Origin: Aurelia coerulea
Taxonomy: Eukaryota > Cnidaria > Scyphozoa > Semaeostomeae > Ulmaridae
DNA: 64,000 bases
Direction of reading: 5' to 3'
Assembly: GCA_039566865.1 (NCBI GenBank)
Contig: CM076948.1
Coordinates: 24,873,001 to 24,937,000 of the forward strand
Of the stretch, positions 15,201 through 30,168 are shown piece by piece. The translations under genes were made by a program, and so were the position numbers. Numbering within the stretch: the stretch's first letter is position 1; the number at the start of each line of letters is the position of its first letter. The notes under the pieces are model-generated. The model was not told the DNA's origin and ran no database searches. It worked only from the letters and a program-made list of their open reading frames with translations.

Positions 15201-18200
15201 GTTGAAATCTTATAAATTTATAATGTATAGATGGAATATGAAACTTGGTTTGATTCAATTCACTCAAAACATAGTATATTTTTTGAAACATTTGAAACCT
15301 CATCAGGTTAATGAGGTTCAAATGATAGTAAACTTGTCAAGAGAAAATGAAGTCAGAACACATTCTATTGTTGAAATCTAATGAATTTATAATGTATAGA
15401 TGGAATATGAAACTTGGTTTGATTCAATTCACTCAAAACATAGTATATTTTTTGAAACATTTGAAACCTTATCAGGTTAATGAGGTTCAAATGATAGTAA
15501 ACTTTCAAGAGAAAATGAAGTCAGAACACATTCTATTGTTGAAATCTTATAAATTTATAATGTATAGATGGAATATGAAACTTGGTTTGATTCAATTCAC
15601 TCAAAACATAGTATATTTTTTGAAACATTTGAAACCTCATCAGGTTAATGAGGTTCAAATGATAGTAAACTTTCAAGAGAAAATGAAGTCAGAACACATT
15701 CTATTGTTGAAATCTTATAAATTTATAATGTATAGATGGAATATGAAACTTGGTTTGATTCAATTCACTCAAAACATAGTATATTTTTTGAAACATTTGA
15801 AACCTCATCAGGTTAATGAGGTTCAAATGATAGTAAACTTTCAAGAGAAAATGAAGTCAGAACACATTCTATTGTTGAAATCTTATAAATTTATAATGTA
15901 TAGATGGAATATGAAACTTGGTTTGATTCAATTCACTCAAAACATAGTATATTTTTTGAAACATTTGAAACCTCATCAGGTTAATGAGGTTCAAATGATA
16001 GTAAACTTTCAAGAGAAAATGAAGTCAGAACACATTCTATTGTTGAAATCTTATGAATTTATAATGTATAGATGGAATATGAAACTTGGTTTGATTCAAT
16101 TCACTCAAAACATAGTATATTTTTTGAAACATTTGAAACCTCATCAGGTTAATGAGGTTCAAATGATAGTAAACTTTCAAGAGAAAATGAAGTCAGAACA
16201 CATTCTATTGTTGAAATCTTATAAATTTATAATGTATAGATGGAATATGAAACTTGGTTTGATTCAATTCACTCAAAACATAGTATATTTTTTGAAACAT
16301 TTGAAACCTCATCAGGTTAATGAGGTTCAAATGATAGTAAACTTTCAAGAGAAAATGAAGTCAGAACACATTCTATTGTTGAAATCTTATAAATTTATAA
16401 TGTATAGATGGAATATGAAACTTGGTTTGATTCAATTCACTCAAAACATAGTATATTTTTTGAAACATTTGAAACCTCATCAGGTTAATGAGGTTCAAAT
16501 GATAGTAAACTTTCAAGAGAAAATGAAGTCAGAACACATTCTATTGTTGAAATCTTATAAATTTATAATGTATAGATGGAATATGAAACTTGGTTTGATT
16601 CAATTCACTCAAAACATAGTATATTTTTTGAAACATTTGAAACCTCATCAGGTTAATGAGGTTCAAATGATAGTAAACTTTCAAGAGAAAATGAAGTCAG
16701 AACACATTCTATTGTTGAAATCTTATAAATTTATAATGTATAGATGGAATATGAAACTTGGTTTGATTCAATTCACTCAAAACATAGTATATTTTTTGAA
16801 ACATTTGAAACCTCATCAGGTTAATGAGGTTCAAATGATAGTAAACTTGTCAAGAGAAAATAGAGTCAGAACACATTCTATTGTTGAAATCTTATGAATT
16901 TATAATGTATAGATGGAATATGAAACTTGGTTTGATTCAATTCACTCAAAACATAGTATATTTTTTGAAACATTTGAAACCTCATCAGGTTAATGAGGTT
17001 CAAATGATAGTAAACTTTCAAGAGAAAATGAAGTCAGAACACATTCTATTGTTGAAATCTTATAAATTTATAATGTATAGATGGAATATGAAACTTGGTT
17101 TGATTCAATTCACTCAAAACATAGTATATTTTTTGAAACATTTGAAACCTCATCAGGTTAATGAGGTTCAAATGATAGTAAACTTTCAAGAGCAAATGAA
17201 GTAAAAACACATTCTATGGTTGAAATCTTATGAATTTATAATGTATAGATGGAATATGAAACTTGGTTTGATTCAATTCACTCAAAACATAGTATATTTT
17301 TTGAAACATTTGAAACCTCATCAGGTTAATGAGGTTCAAATGATAGTAAACTTTCAAGAGAAAATGAAGTCAGAACACATTCTATTGTTGAAATCTTATA
17401 ATTTATAATGTATAGATGGAATATGAAACTTGGTTTGATTCAATTCACTCAAAACATAGTATATTTTTTGAAACATTTGAAACCTCATCAGGTTAATGAG
17501 GTTCAAATGATAGTAAACTTTCAAGAGCAAATGAAGTAAAAACACAGTCTATGGTTGAAATCTTATGAATTTATAATGTATAGATGGAATATGAAACTTG
17601 GTTTGATTCAATTCACTCAAAACATAGTATATTTTTTGAAACATTTGAAACCTCATCAGGTTAATGAGGTTCAAATGATAGTAAACTTTCAAGAGAAAAT
17701 GAAGTCAGAACACATTCTATTGTTGAAATCTTATAAATTTATAATGTATAGATGGAATATGAAACTTGGTTTGATTCAATTCACTCAAAACATAGTATAT
17801 TTTTTGAAACATTTGAAACCTCATCAGGTTAATGAGGTTCAAATGATAGTAAACTTTCAAGAGAAAATTAAGTAAGAACACATTCTATTGTTGAAATCTT
17901 ATGAATTTATAATGTATAGATGGAATATGAAACTTGGTTTGATTCAATTCACTCAAAACATAGTATATTTTTTGAAACATTTGAAACCTCATCAGGTTAA
18001 TGAGGTTCAAATGATAGTAAACTTTCAAGAGAAAATGAAGTCAGAACACATTCTATTGTTGAAATCTTATAAATTTATAATGTATAGATGGAATATGAAA
18101 CTTGGTTTGATTCAATTCACTCAAAACATAGTATATTTTTTGAAACATTTGAAACCTCATCAGGTTAATGAGGTTCAAATGATAGTAAACTTGTCAAGAG

Positions 18201-21200
18201 AAAATAGAGTCAGAACACATTCTATTGTTGAAATCTTATGAATTTATAATGTATAGATGGAATATGAAACTTGGTTTGATTCAATTCACTCAAAACATAG
18301 TATATTTTTTGAAACATTTGAAACCTCATCAGGTTAATGAGGTTCAAATGATAGTAAACTTTCAAGAGAAAATGAAGTCAGAACACATTCTATTGTTGAA
18401 ATCTTATAAATTTATAATGTATAGATGGAATATGAAACTTGGTTTGATTCAATTCACTCAAAACATAGTATATTTTTTGAAACATTTGAAACCTCATCAG
18501 GTTAATGAGGTTCAAATGATAGTAAACTTTCAAGAGAAAATGAAGTCAGAACACATTCTATTGTTGAAATCTTATAAATTTATAATGTATAGATGGAATA
18601 TGAAACTTGGTTTGATTCAATTCACTCAAAACATAGTATATTTTTTGAAACATTTGAAACCTCATCAGGTTAATGAGGTTCAAATGATAGTAAACTTTCA
18701 AGAGAAAATGAAGTCAGAACACATTCTATTGTTGAAATCTTATAAATTTATAATGTATAGATGGAATATGAAACTTGGTTTGATTCAATTCACTCAAAAC
18801 ATAGTATATTTTTTGAAACATTTGAAACCTCATCAGGTTAATGAGGTTCAAATGATAGTAAACTTTCAAGAGAAAATGAAGTCAGAACACATTCTATTGT
18901 TGAAATCTTATGAATTTATAATGTATAGATGGAATATGAAACTTGGTTTGATTCAATTCACTCAAAACATAGTATATTTTTTGAAACATTTGAAACCTCA
19001 TCAGGTTAATGAGGTTCAAATGATAGTAAACTTTCAAGAGCAAATGAAGTAAAAACACATTCTATTGTTGAAATCTTATGAATTTATAATGTATAGATGG
19101 AATATGAAACTTGGTTTGATTCAATTCACTCAAAACATAGTATATTTTTTGAAACATTTGAAACCTCATCAGGTTAATGAGGTTCAAATGATAGTAAACT
19201 TGTCAAGAGAAAATAGAGTCAGAACACATTCTATTGTTGAAATCTTATGAATTTATAATGTATAGATGGAATATGAAACTTGGTTTGATTCAATTCACTC
19301 AAAACATAGTATATTTTTTGAAACATTTGAAACCTCATCAGGTTAATGAGGTTCAAATGATAGTAAACTTGTCAAGAGAAAATGAAGTCAGAACACATTC
19401 TATTGTTGAAATCTTATGAATTTATAATGTATAGATGGAATATGAAACTTGGTTTGATTCAATTCACTCAAAACATAGTATATTTTTTGAAACATTTGAA
19501 ACCTCATCAGGTTAATGAGGTTCAAATGATAGTAAACTTTCAAGAGAAAATGAAGTCAGAACACATTCTATTGTTGAAATCTTATAAATTTATAATGTAT
19601 AGATGGAATATGAAACTTGGTTTGATTCAATTCACTCAAAACATAGTATATTTTTTGAAACATTTGAAACCTCATCAGGTTAATGAGGTTCAAATGATAG
19701 TAAACTTTCAAGAGAAAATGAAGTCAGAACACATTCTATTGTTGAAATCTTATAAATTTATAATGTATAGATGGAATATGAAACTTGGTTTGATTCAATT
19801 CACTCAAAACATAGTATATTTTTTGAAACATTTGAAACCTCATCAGGTTAATGAGGTTCAAATGATAGTAAACTTTCAAGAGAAAATGAAGTCAGAACAC
19901 ATTCTATTGTTGAAATCTTATAAATTTATAATGTATAGATGGAATATGAAACTTGGTTTGATTCAATTCACTCAAAACATAGTATATTTTTTGAAACATT
20001 TGAAACCTCATCAGGTTAATGAGGTTCAAATGATAGTAAACTTTCAAGAGAAAATGAAGTCAGAACACATTCTATTGTTGAAATCTTATAAATTTATAAT
20101 GTATAGATGGAATATGAAACTTGGTTTGATTCAATTCACTCAAAACATAGTATATTTTTTGAAACATTTGAAACCTCATCAGGTTAATGAGGTTCAAATG
20201 ATAGTAAACTTTCAAGAGAAAATGAAGTCAGAACACATTCTATTGTTGAAATCTTATAAATTTATAATGTATAGATGGAATATGAAACTTGGTTTGATTC
20301 AATTCACTCAAAACATAGTATATTTTTTGAAACATTTGAAACCTCATCAGGTTAATGAGGTTCAAATGATAGTAAACTTTCAAGAGCAAATGAAGTCAGA
20401 ACACATTCTATTGTTGAAATCTTATGAATTTATAATGTATAGATGGAATATGAAACTTGGTTTGATTCAATTCACTCAAAACATAGTATATTTTTTGAAA
20501 CATTTGAAACCTCATCAGGTTAATGAGGTTCAAATGATAGTAAACTTGTCAAGAGAAAATGAAGTCAGAACACATTCTATTGTTGAAATCTTATGAATTT
20601 ATAATGTATAGATGGAATATGAAACTTGGTTTGATTCAATTCACTCAAAACATAGTATATTTTTTGAAACATTTGAAACCTCATCAGGTTAATGAGGTTC
20701 AAATGATAGTAAACTTGTCAAGAGAAAATGAAGTCAGAACACATTCTATTGTTGAAATCTTATGAATTTATAATGTATAGATGGAATATGAAACTTGGTT
20801 TGATTCAATTCACTCAAAACATAGTATATTTTTTGAAACATTTGAAACCTCATCAGGTTAATGAGGTTCAAATGATAGTAAACTTTCAAGAGAAAATGAA
20901 GTCAGAACACATTCTATTGTTGAAATCTTATAAATTTATAATGTATAGATGGAATATGAAACTTGGTTTGATTCAATTCACTCAAAACATAGTATATTTT
21001 TTGAAACATTTGAAACCTCATCAGGTTAATGAGGTTCAAATGATAGTAAACTTTCAAGAGAAAATGAAGTCAGAACACATTCTATTGTTGAAATCTTATA
21101 AATTTATAATGTATAGATGGAATATGAAACTTGGTTTGATTCAATTCACTCAAAACATAGTATATTTTTTGAAACATTTGAAACCTCATCAGGTTAATGA

Positions 21201-24200
21201 GGTTCAAATGATAGTAAACTTTCAAGAGAAAATGAAGTCAGAACACATCCTATTGTTGAAATCTTATGAATTTATAATGTATAGATGGAATATGAAACTT
21301 GGTTTGATTCAATTCACTCAAAACATAGTATATTTTTTGAAACATTTGAAACCTCATCAGGTTAATGAGGTTCAAATGATAGTAAACTTTCAAGAGAAAA
21401 TGAAGTCAGAACACATTCTATGGTTGAAATCTTATGAATATATAATGAGTAGATCGAATATAAAATTTGGTTTGATTCAATTCACTCAAAACATAGCAGA
21501 TTTTTTGAAACATTTGAAACCTCATCAGGTTAATGAGGTTCAAATGATAGTAAACTTTCAAGAGAAAATGAAGTCAGAACACATTCTATTGTTGAAATCT
21601 TATAAATTTATAATGTATAGATGGAATATGAAACTTGGTTTGATTCAATTCACTCAAAACATAGTATATTTTTTGAAACATTTGAAACCTCATCAGGTTA
21701 ATGAGGTTCAAATGATAGTAAACTTTCAAGAGAAAATGAAGTCAGAACACATTCTATTGTTGAAATCTTATAAATTTATAATGTATAGATGGAATATGAA
21801 ACTTGGTTTGATTCAATTCACTCAAAACATAGTATATTTTTTGAAACATTTGAAACCTCATCAGGTTAATGAGGTTCAAATGATAGTAAACTTTCAAGAG
21901 AAAATGAAGTCAGAACACATTCTATTGTTGAAATCTTATAAATTTATAATGTATAGATGGAATATGAAACTTGGTTTGATTCAATTCACTCAAAACATAG
22001 TATATTTTTTGAAACATTTGAAACCTCATCAGGTTAATGAGGTTCAAATGATAGTAAACTTTCAAGAGAAAATGAAGTCAGAACACATTCTATTGTTGAA
22101 ATCTTATAAATTTATAATGTATAGATGGAATATGAAACTTGGTTTGATTCAATTCACTCAAAACATAGTATATTTTTTGAAACATTTGAAACCTCATCAG
22201 GTTAATGAGGTTCAAATGATAGTAAACTTTCAAGAGAAAATGAAGTCAGAACACATTCTATTGTTGAAATCTTATGAATTTATAATGTATAGATGGAATA
22301 TGAAACTTGGTTTGATTCAATTCACTCAAAACATAGTATATTTTTTGAAACATTTGAAACCTCATCAGGTTAATGAGGTTCAAATGATAGTAAACTTTCA
22401 AGAGAAAATGAAGTCAGAACACATTCTATTGTTGAAATCTTATAAATTTATAATGTATAGATGGAATATGAAACTTGGTTTGATTCAATTCACTCAAAAC
22501 ATAGTATATTTTTTGAAACATTTGAAACCTCATCAGGTTAATGAGGTTCAAATGATAGTAAACTTTCAAGAGAAAATGAAGTCAGAACACATTCTATTGT
22601 TGAAATCTTATAAATTTATAATGTATAGATGGAATATGAAACTTGGTTTGATTCAATTCACTCAAAACATAGTATATTTTTTGAAACATTTGAAACCTCA
22701 TCAGGTTAATGAGGTTCAAATGATAGTAAACTTTCAAGAGAAAATGAAGTCAGAACACATTCTATTGTTGAAATCTTATAAATTTATAATGTATAGATGG
22801 AATATGAAACTTGGTTTGATTCAATTCACTCAAAACATAGTATATTTTTTGAAACATTTGAAACCTCATCAGGTTAATGAGGTTCAAATGATAGTAAACT
22901 TTCAAGAGAAAATGAAGTCAGAACACATTCTATTGTTGAAATCTTATAAATTTATAATGTATAGATGGAATATGAAACTTGGTTTGATTCAATTCACTCA
23001 AAACATAGTATATTTTTTGAAACATTTGAAACCTCATCAGGTTAATGAGGTTCAAATGATAGTAAACTTTCAAGAGAAAATGAAGTCAGAACACATTCTA
23101 TTGTTGAAATCTTATGAATTTATAATGTATAGATGGAATATGAAACTTGGTTTGATTCAATTCACTCAAAACATAGTATATTTTTTGAAACATTTGAAAC
23201 CTCATCAGGTTAATGAGGTTCAAATGATAGTAAACTTTCAAGAGAAAATGAAGTCAGAACACATTCTATTGTTGAAATCTTATGAATTTATAATGTATAG
23301 ATGGAATATGAAACTTGGTATGATTCAATTCACTCAAAACATAGTATATTTTTGAAACATTTGAAACCTCATCAGGTTAATGAGGTTCAAATGATAGTAA
23401 ACTTGTCAAGAGAAAATGAAGTCAGAAAACATTCTATTGTTGAAATCTTATAAATTTATAATGTATAGATGGAATATGAAACTTGGTTTGATTCAATTCA
23501 CTCAAAACATAGTATATTTTTTGAAACATTTGAAACCTCATCAGGTTAATGAGGTTCAAATGATAGTAAACTTTCAAGAGAAAATGAAGTCAGAACACAT
23601 TCTATTGTTGAAATCTTATAAATTTATAATGTATAGATGGAATATGAAACTTGGTTTGATTCAATTCACTCAAAACATAGTATATTTTTTGAAACATTTG
23701 AAACCTCATCAGGTTAATGAGGTTCAAATGATAGTAAACTTTCAAGAGAAAATGAAGTCAGAACACATTCTATTGTTGAAATCTTATAAATTTATAATGT
23801 ATAGATGGAATATGAAACTTGGTTTGATTCAATTCACTCAAAACATAGTATATTTTTTGAAACATTTGAAACCTCATCAGGTTAATGAGGTTCAAATGAT
23901 AGTAAACTTTCAAGAGAAAATGAAGTCAGAACACATTCTATTGTTGAAATCTTATAAATTTATAATGTATAGATGGAATATGAAACTTGGTTTGATTCAA
24001 TTCACTCAAAACATAGTATATTTTTTGAAACATTTGAAACCTCATCAGGTTAATGAGGTTCAAATGATAGTAAACTTTCAAGAGAAAATGAAGTCAGAAC
24101 ACATTCTATTGTTGAAATCTTATGAATTTATAATGTATAGATGGAATATGAAACTTGGTTTGATTCAATTCACTCAAAACATAGTATATTTTTTGAAACA

Positions 24201-27200
24201 TTTGAAACCTCATCAGGTTAATGAGGTTCAAATGATAGTAAACTTGTCAAGAGAAAATGAGAGTCAGAACACATTCTATTGTTGAAATCTTATGAATTTA
24301 TAATGTATAGATGGAATATGAAACTTGGTTTGATTCAATTCACTCAAAACATAGTATATTTTTTGAAACATTTGAAACCTCATCAGGTTAATGAGGTTCA
24401 AATGATAGTAAACTTTCAAGAGAAAATGAAGTCAGAACACATTCTATTGTTGAAATCTTATAAATTTATAATGTATAGATGGAATATGAAACTTGGTTTG
24501 ATTCAATTCACTCAAAACATAGTATATTTTTTGAAACATTTGAAACCTCATCAGGTTAATGAGGTTCAAATGATAGTAAACTTTCAAGAGAAAATGAAGT
24601 CAGAACACATTCTATTGTTGAAATCTTATAAATTTATAATGTATAGATGGAATATGAAACTTGGTTTGATTCAATTCACTCAAAACATAGTATATTTTTT
24701 GAAACATTTGAAACCTCATCAGGTTAATGAGGTTCAAATGATAGTAAACTTTCAAGAGAAAATGAAGTCAGAACACATTCTATTGTTGAAATCTTATAAA
24801 TTTATAATGTATAGAACGAATATGAAACTTGGTTTGATTCAATTCACTCAAAACATAGTATATTTTTTGAAACATTTGAAACCTCATCAGGTTAATGAGG
24901 TTCAAATGATAGTAAACTTTCAAGAGAAAATGAAGTCAGAACACATTCTATTGTTGAAATCTTATAAATTTATAATGTATAGATGGAATATGAAACTTGG
25001 TTTGATTCAATTCACTCAAAACATAGTATATTTTTTGAAACATTTGAAACCTCATCAGGTTAATGAGGTTCAAATGATAGTAAACTTTCAAGAGAAAATG
25101 AAGTCAGAACACATTCTATTGTTGAAATCTTATAAATTTATAATGTATAGATGGAATATGAAACTTGGTTTGATTCAATTCACTCAAAACATAGTATATT
25201 TTTTGAAACATTTGAAACCTCATCAGGTTAATGAGGTTCAAATGATAGTAAACTTTCAAGAGAAAATGAAGTCAGAACACATTCTATTGTTGAAATCTTA
25301 TAAATTTATAATGTATAGATGGAATATGAAACTTGGTTTGATTCAATTCACTCAAAACATAGTATATTTTTTGAAACATTTGAAACCTCATCAGGTTAAT
25401 GAGGTTCAAATGATAGTAAACTTTCAAGAGAAAATGAAGTCAGAACACATTCTATTGTTGAAATCTTATAAATTTATAATGTATAGATGGAATATGAAAC
25501 TTGGTTTGATTCAATTCACTCAAAACATAGTATATTTTTTGAAACATTTGAAACCTCATCAGGTTAATGAGGTTCAAATGATAGTAAACTTGTCAAGAGA
25601 AAATGAAGTCAGAACACATTCTATTGTTGAAATCTTATGAATTTATAATGTATAGATGGAATATGAAACTTGGTTTGATTCAATTCACTCAAAACATAGT
25701 ATATTTTTTGAAACATTTGAAACCTCATCAGGTTAATGAGGTTCAAATGATAGTAAACTTTCAAGAGAAAATGAAGTCAGAACACATTCTATTGTTGAAA
25801 TCTTATGAATTTATAATGTATAGATGGAATATGAAACTTGGTTTGATTCAATTCACTCAAAACATAGTATATTTTTTGAAACATTTGAAACCTCATCAGG
25901 TTAATGAGGTTCAAATGATAGTAAACTTGTCAAGAGAAAATGAAGTCAGAACACATTCTATTGTTGAAATCTTATGAATTTATAATGTATAGATGGAATA
26001 TGAAACTTGGTTTGATTCAATTCACTCAAAACATAGTATATTTTTTGAAACATTTGAAACCTCATCAGGTTAATGAGGTTCAAATGATAGTAAACTTTCA
26101 AGAGAAAATGAAGTCAGAACACATTCTATTGTTGAAATCTTATAAATTTATAATGTATAGATGGAATATGAAACTTGGTTTGATTCAATTCACTCAAAAC
26201 ATAGTATATTTTTTGAAACATTTGAAACCTCATCAGGTTAATGAGGTTCAAATGATAGTAAACTTTCAAGAGAAAATGAAGTCAGAACACATTCTATTGT
26301 TGAAATCTTATAAATTTATAATGTATAGATGGAATATGAAACTTGGTTTGATTCAATTCACTCAAAACATAGTATAGTTTTTGAAACATTTGAAACCTCA
26401 TCAGGTTAATGAGGTTCAAATGATAGTAAACTTGTCAAGAGAAAATGAAGTCAGAACACATTCTATTGTTGAAATCTTATGAATTTATAATGTATAGATG
26501 GAATATGAAACTTGGTTTGATTCAATTCACTCAAAACATAGTATATTTTTTGAAACATTTGAAACCTCATCAGGTTAATGAGGTTCAAATGATAGTAAAC
26601 TTTCAAGAGAAAATGAAGTCAGAACACATTCTATTGTTGAAATCTTATAAATTTATAATGTATAGATGGAATATGAAACTTGGTTTGATTCAATTCACTC
26701 AAAACATAGTATATTTTTTGAAACATTTGAAACCTCATCAGGTTAATGAGGTTCAAATGATAGTAAACTTTCAAGAGAAAATGAAGTCAGAACACATTCT
26801 ATTGTTGAAATCTTATAAATTTAGAATGTATAGATGGAATATGAAACTTGGTTTGATTCAATTCACTCAAAACATAGTATATTTTTTGAAACATTTGAAA
26901 CCTCATCAGGTTAATGAGGTTCAAATGATAGTAAACTTTCAAGAGAAAATGAAGTCAGAACACATTCTATTGTTGAAATCTTATAAATTTATAATGTATA
27001 GATGGAATATGAAACTTGGTTTGATTCAATTCACTCAAAACATAGTATATTTTTTGAAACATTTGAAACCTCATCAGGTTAATGAGGTTCAAATGATAGT
27101 AAACTTTCAAGAGAAAATGAAGTCAGAACACATTCTATTGTTGAAATCTTATAAATGTATAATGTATAGATGGAATATGAAACTTGGTTTGATTCAATTC

Positions 27201-27800
27201 ACTCAAAACATAGTATATTTTATGAAACATTTGAAACCTCATCAGGTTAATGAGGTTCAAATGATAGTAAACTTGTAAAGAGAAAATGAAGTCAGAACAC
27301 ATTCTATTGTTGAAATCTTATAAATTTATAATGTATAGATGGAATATGAAACTTGGTTTGATTCAATTCACTCAAAACATAGTATATTTTTTGAAACATT
27401 TGAAACCTCATCAGGTTAATGAGGTTCAAATGATAGTAAACTTTCAAGAGAAAATGAAGTCAGAACACATTCTATTGTTGAAATCTTATAAATTTATAAT
27501 GTATAGATGGAATATGAAACTTGGTTTGATTCAATTCACTCAAAACATAGTATATTTTTTGAAACATTTGAAACCTCATCAGGTTAATGAGGTTCAAATG
27601 ATAGTAAACTTTCAAGAGAAAATGAAGTCAGAACACATTCTATTGTTGAAATCTTATAAATTTATAATGTATAGATGGAATATGAAACTTGGTTTGATTC
27701 AATTCACTCAAAACATAGTATATTTTTTGAAACATTTGAAACCTCATCAGGTTAATGAGGTTCAAATGATAGTAAACTTGTCAAGAGAAAATGAAGTCAG
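12210..27800 (+). repeat. Homogenised core of the satellite array
   Basis: About 93 monomers here are nearly all identical to the consensus. Variation is limited mostly to the TTTC/TTGTC indel, the TAAATTT/TGAATTT site and rare single changes such as ATAGAACGAAT at 24811-24821. The TATAG stop variant and the CACTCGAAAA variant, frequent on both sides, are almost absent. Such uniformity is expected where unequal exchange or gene conversion has been most recent. Edges are approximate. Confidence 0.6.
20728..23355 (+). other. Longest repeat-generated open frame (875 codons), not a gene
   Basis: This is the longest stop-free run in the array: about 15.6 monomers, each read as 56 codons beginning MKSEHILLLK and ending VNFQEK. 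It exists because 168 is divisible by three and one consensus frame lacks stops. It ends where a unit has lost a T (23346-23356). Elsewhere the same frame is broken every few units by the 169-bp subfamily, by TATAG, or by GAAGTAA. I see no start context, intron, poly-A signal or codon constraint that would support a protein. Confidence 0.7.
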
Positions 27801-30168
27801 AACACATTCTATTGTTGAAATCTTATGAATTTATAATGTATAGATGGAATATGAAACTTGGTTTGATTCAATTCACTCAAAACATAGTATATTTTTTGAA
27901 ACATTTGAAACCTCATCAGGTTAATGAGGTTCAAATGATAGTAAACTTGTCAAGAGAAAATAGAGTCAGAACACATTCTATTGTTGAAATCTTATGAATT
28001 TATAATGTATAGATGGAATATGAAACTTGGTTTGATTCAATTCACTCAAAACATAGTATATTATTTGAAACATTTGAAACCTCATCAGGTTAATGAGGTT
28101 CAAATGATAGTAAACTTTCAAGAGAAAATGAAGTCAGAACACATTCTATTGTTTAAATCTTATAAATTTATAATGTATAGATGGAATATGAAACTTGGTT
28201 TGATTCAATTCACTCAAAACATAGTATATTTTTTGAAACATTTGAAACCTCATCAGGTTAATGAGGTTCAAATGATAGTAAACTTTCAAGAGAAAATGAA
28301 GTCAGAACACATTCTATTGTTGAAATCTTATAAATTTATAATGTATAGATGGAATATGAAACTTGGTTTGATTCAATTCACTCAAAACATAGTATATTTT
28401 TTGAAACATTTGAAACCTCATCAGGTTAATGAGGTTCAAATGATAGTAAACTTTCAAGAGAAAATGAAGTCATAACACATTCTATTGTTGAAATCTTATA
28501 AATTTAGAATGTATAGATGGAATATGAAACTTGGTTTGATTCAATTCACTCAAAACATAGTATAGTTTTTGAAACATTTGAAACCTCATCAGGTTAATGA
28601 GGTTCAAATGATAGTAAACTTGTCAAGAGAAAATAGAGTCAGAACACATTCTATTGTTGAAATCTTATGAATTTATAATGTATAGATGGAATATGAAACT
28701 TGGTTTGATTCAATTCACTCAAAACATAGTATATTTTTTGAAACATTTGAAACCTCATCAGGTTAATGAGGTTCAAATGATAGTAAACTTTCAAGAGAAA
28801 ATGAAGTCAGAACACATTCTATTGTTTAAATCTTATAAATTTATAATGTATAGATGGAATATGAAACTTGGTTTGATTCAATTCACTCAAAACATAGTAT
28901 ATTTTTTGAAACATTTGAAACCTCATCAGGTTAATGAGGTTCAAATGATAGTAAACTTTCAAGAGAAAATGAAGTCAGAACACATTCTATTGTTGAAATC
29001 TTATGAATATATAATGTATAGATGGAATATGAAACTTGGTTTGATTCAATTCACTCAAAACATAGTATATTTTTTGAAACATTTGAAACCTCATCAGGTT
29101 AATGAGGTTCAAATGATAGTAAACTTGTCAAGAGAAAATGAAGTCAGAACACATTCTATTGTTGAAATCTTATGAATTTATAATGTATAGATGGAATATG
29201 AAACTTGGTTTGATTCAATTCATTTGAAAAATAGTATATTTTTTGAAACATTTGAAACCTCATCAGGTTAATGAGGTTCAAATGATAGTAAACTTTCAAG
29301 AGAAAATGAAGTCAGAACACATTCTATTGTTGAAATCTTATAAATTTATAATGTATAGATGGAATATGAAACTTGGTTTGATTCAATTCACTCAAAACAT
29401 AGTATATTTTTTGAAACATTTGAAACCTCATCAGGTTAATGAGGTTCAAATGATAGTAAACTTTCAAGAGAAAATGAAGTCAGAACACATTCTATTGTTG
29501 AAATCTTATAAATTTAGAATGTATAGATGGAATATGAAACTTGGTTTGATTCAATTCACTCAAAACATAGTATAGTTTTTGAAACATTTGAAACCTCATC
29601 AGGTTAATGAGGTTCAAATGATAGTAAACTTGTCAAGAGAAAATAGAGTCAGAACACATTCTATTGTTGAAATCTTATGAATTTATAATGTATAGATGGA
29701 ATATGAAACTTGGTTTGATTCAATTCACTCGAAAAATAGTATATTTTTTGAAACATTTGAAACCTCATCAGGTTAATGAGGTTCAAATGATAGTAAACTT
29801 TCAAGAGAAAATGAAGTCAGAACACATTCTATTGTTGAAATCTTATAAATTTATAATGTATAGATGGAATATGAAACTTGGTTTGATTCAATTCACTCAA
29901 AACATAGTATATTTTTTGAAACATTTGAAACCTCATCAGGTTAATGAGGTTCAAATTATAGTAAAATTTCAAGAGAAAATGAAGTCAGAACACATTCTAT
30001 TGTTGAAATCTTATTAATTTATAATGTATATATGGAATATGAAACTTGGTTTGATTCAATTCACTCAAAACATAGTATAGTTTTTGAAACATTTGAAACC
30101 TCATCAGGTTAATGAGGTTCAAATGATAGTAAACTTGTCAAGAGAAAATAGAGTCAGAACACATTCTA

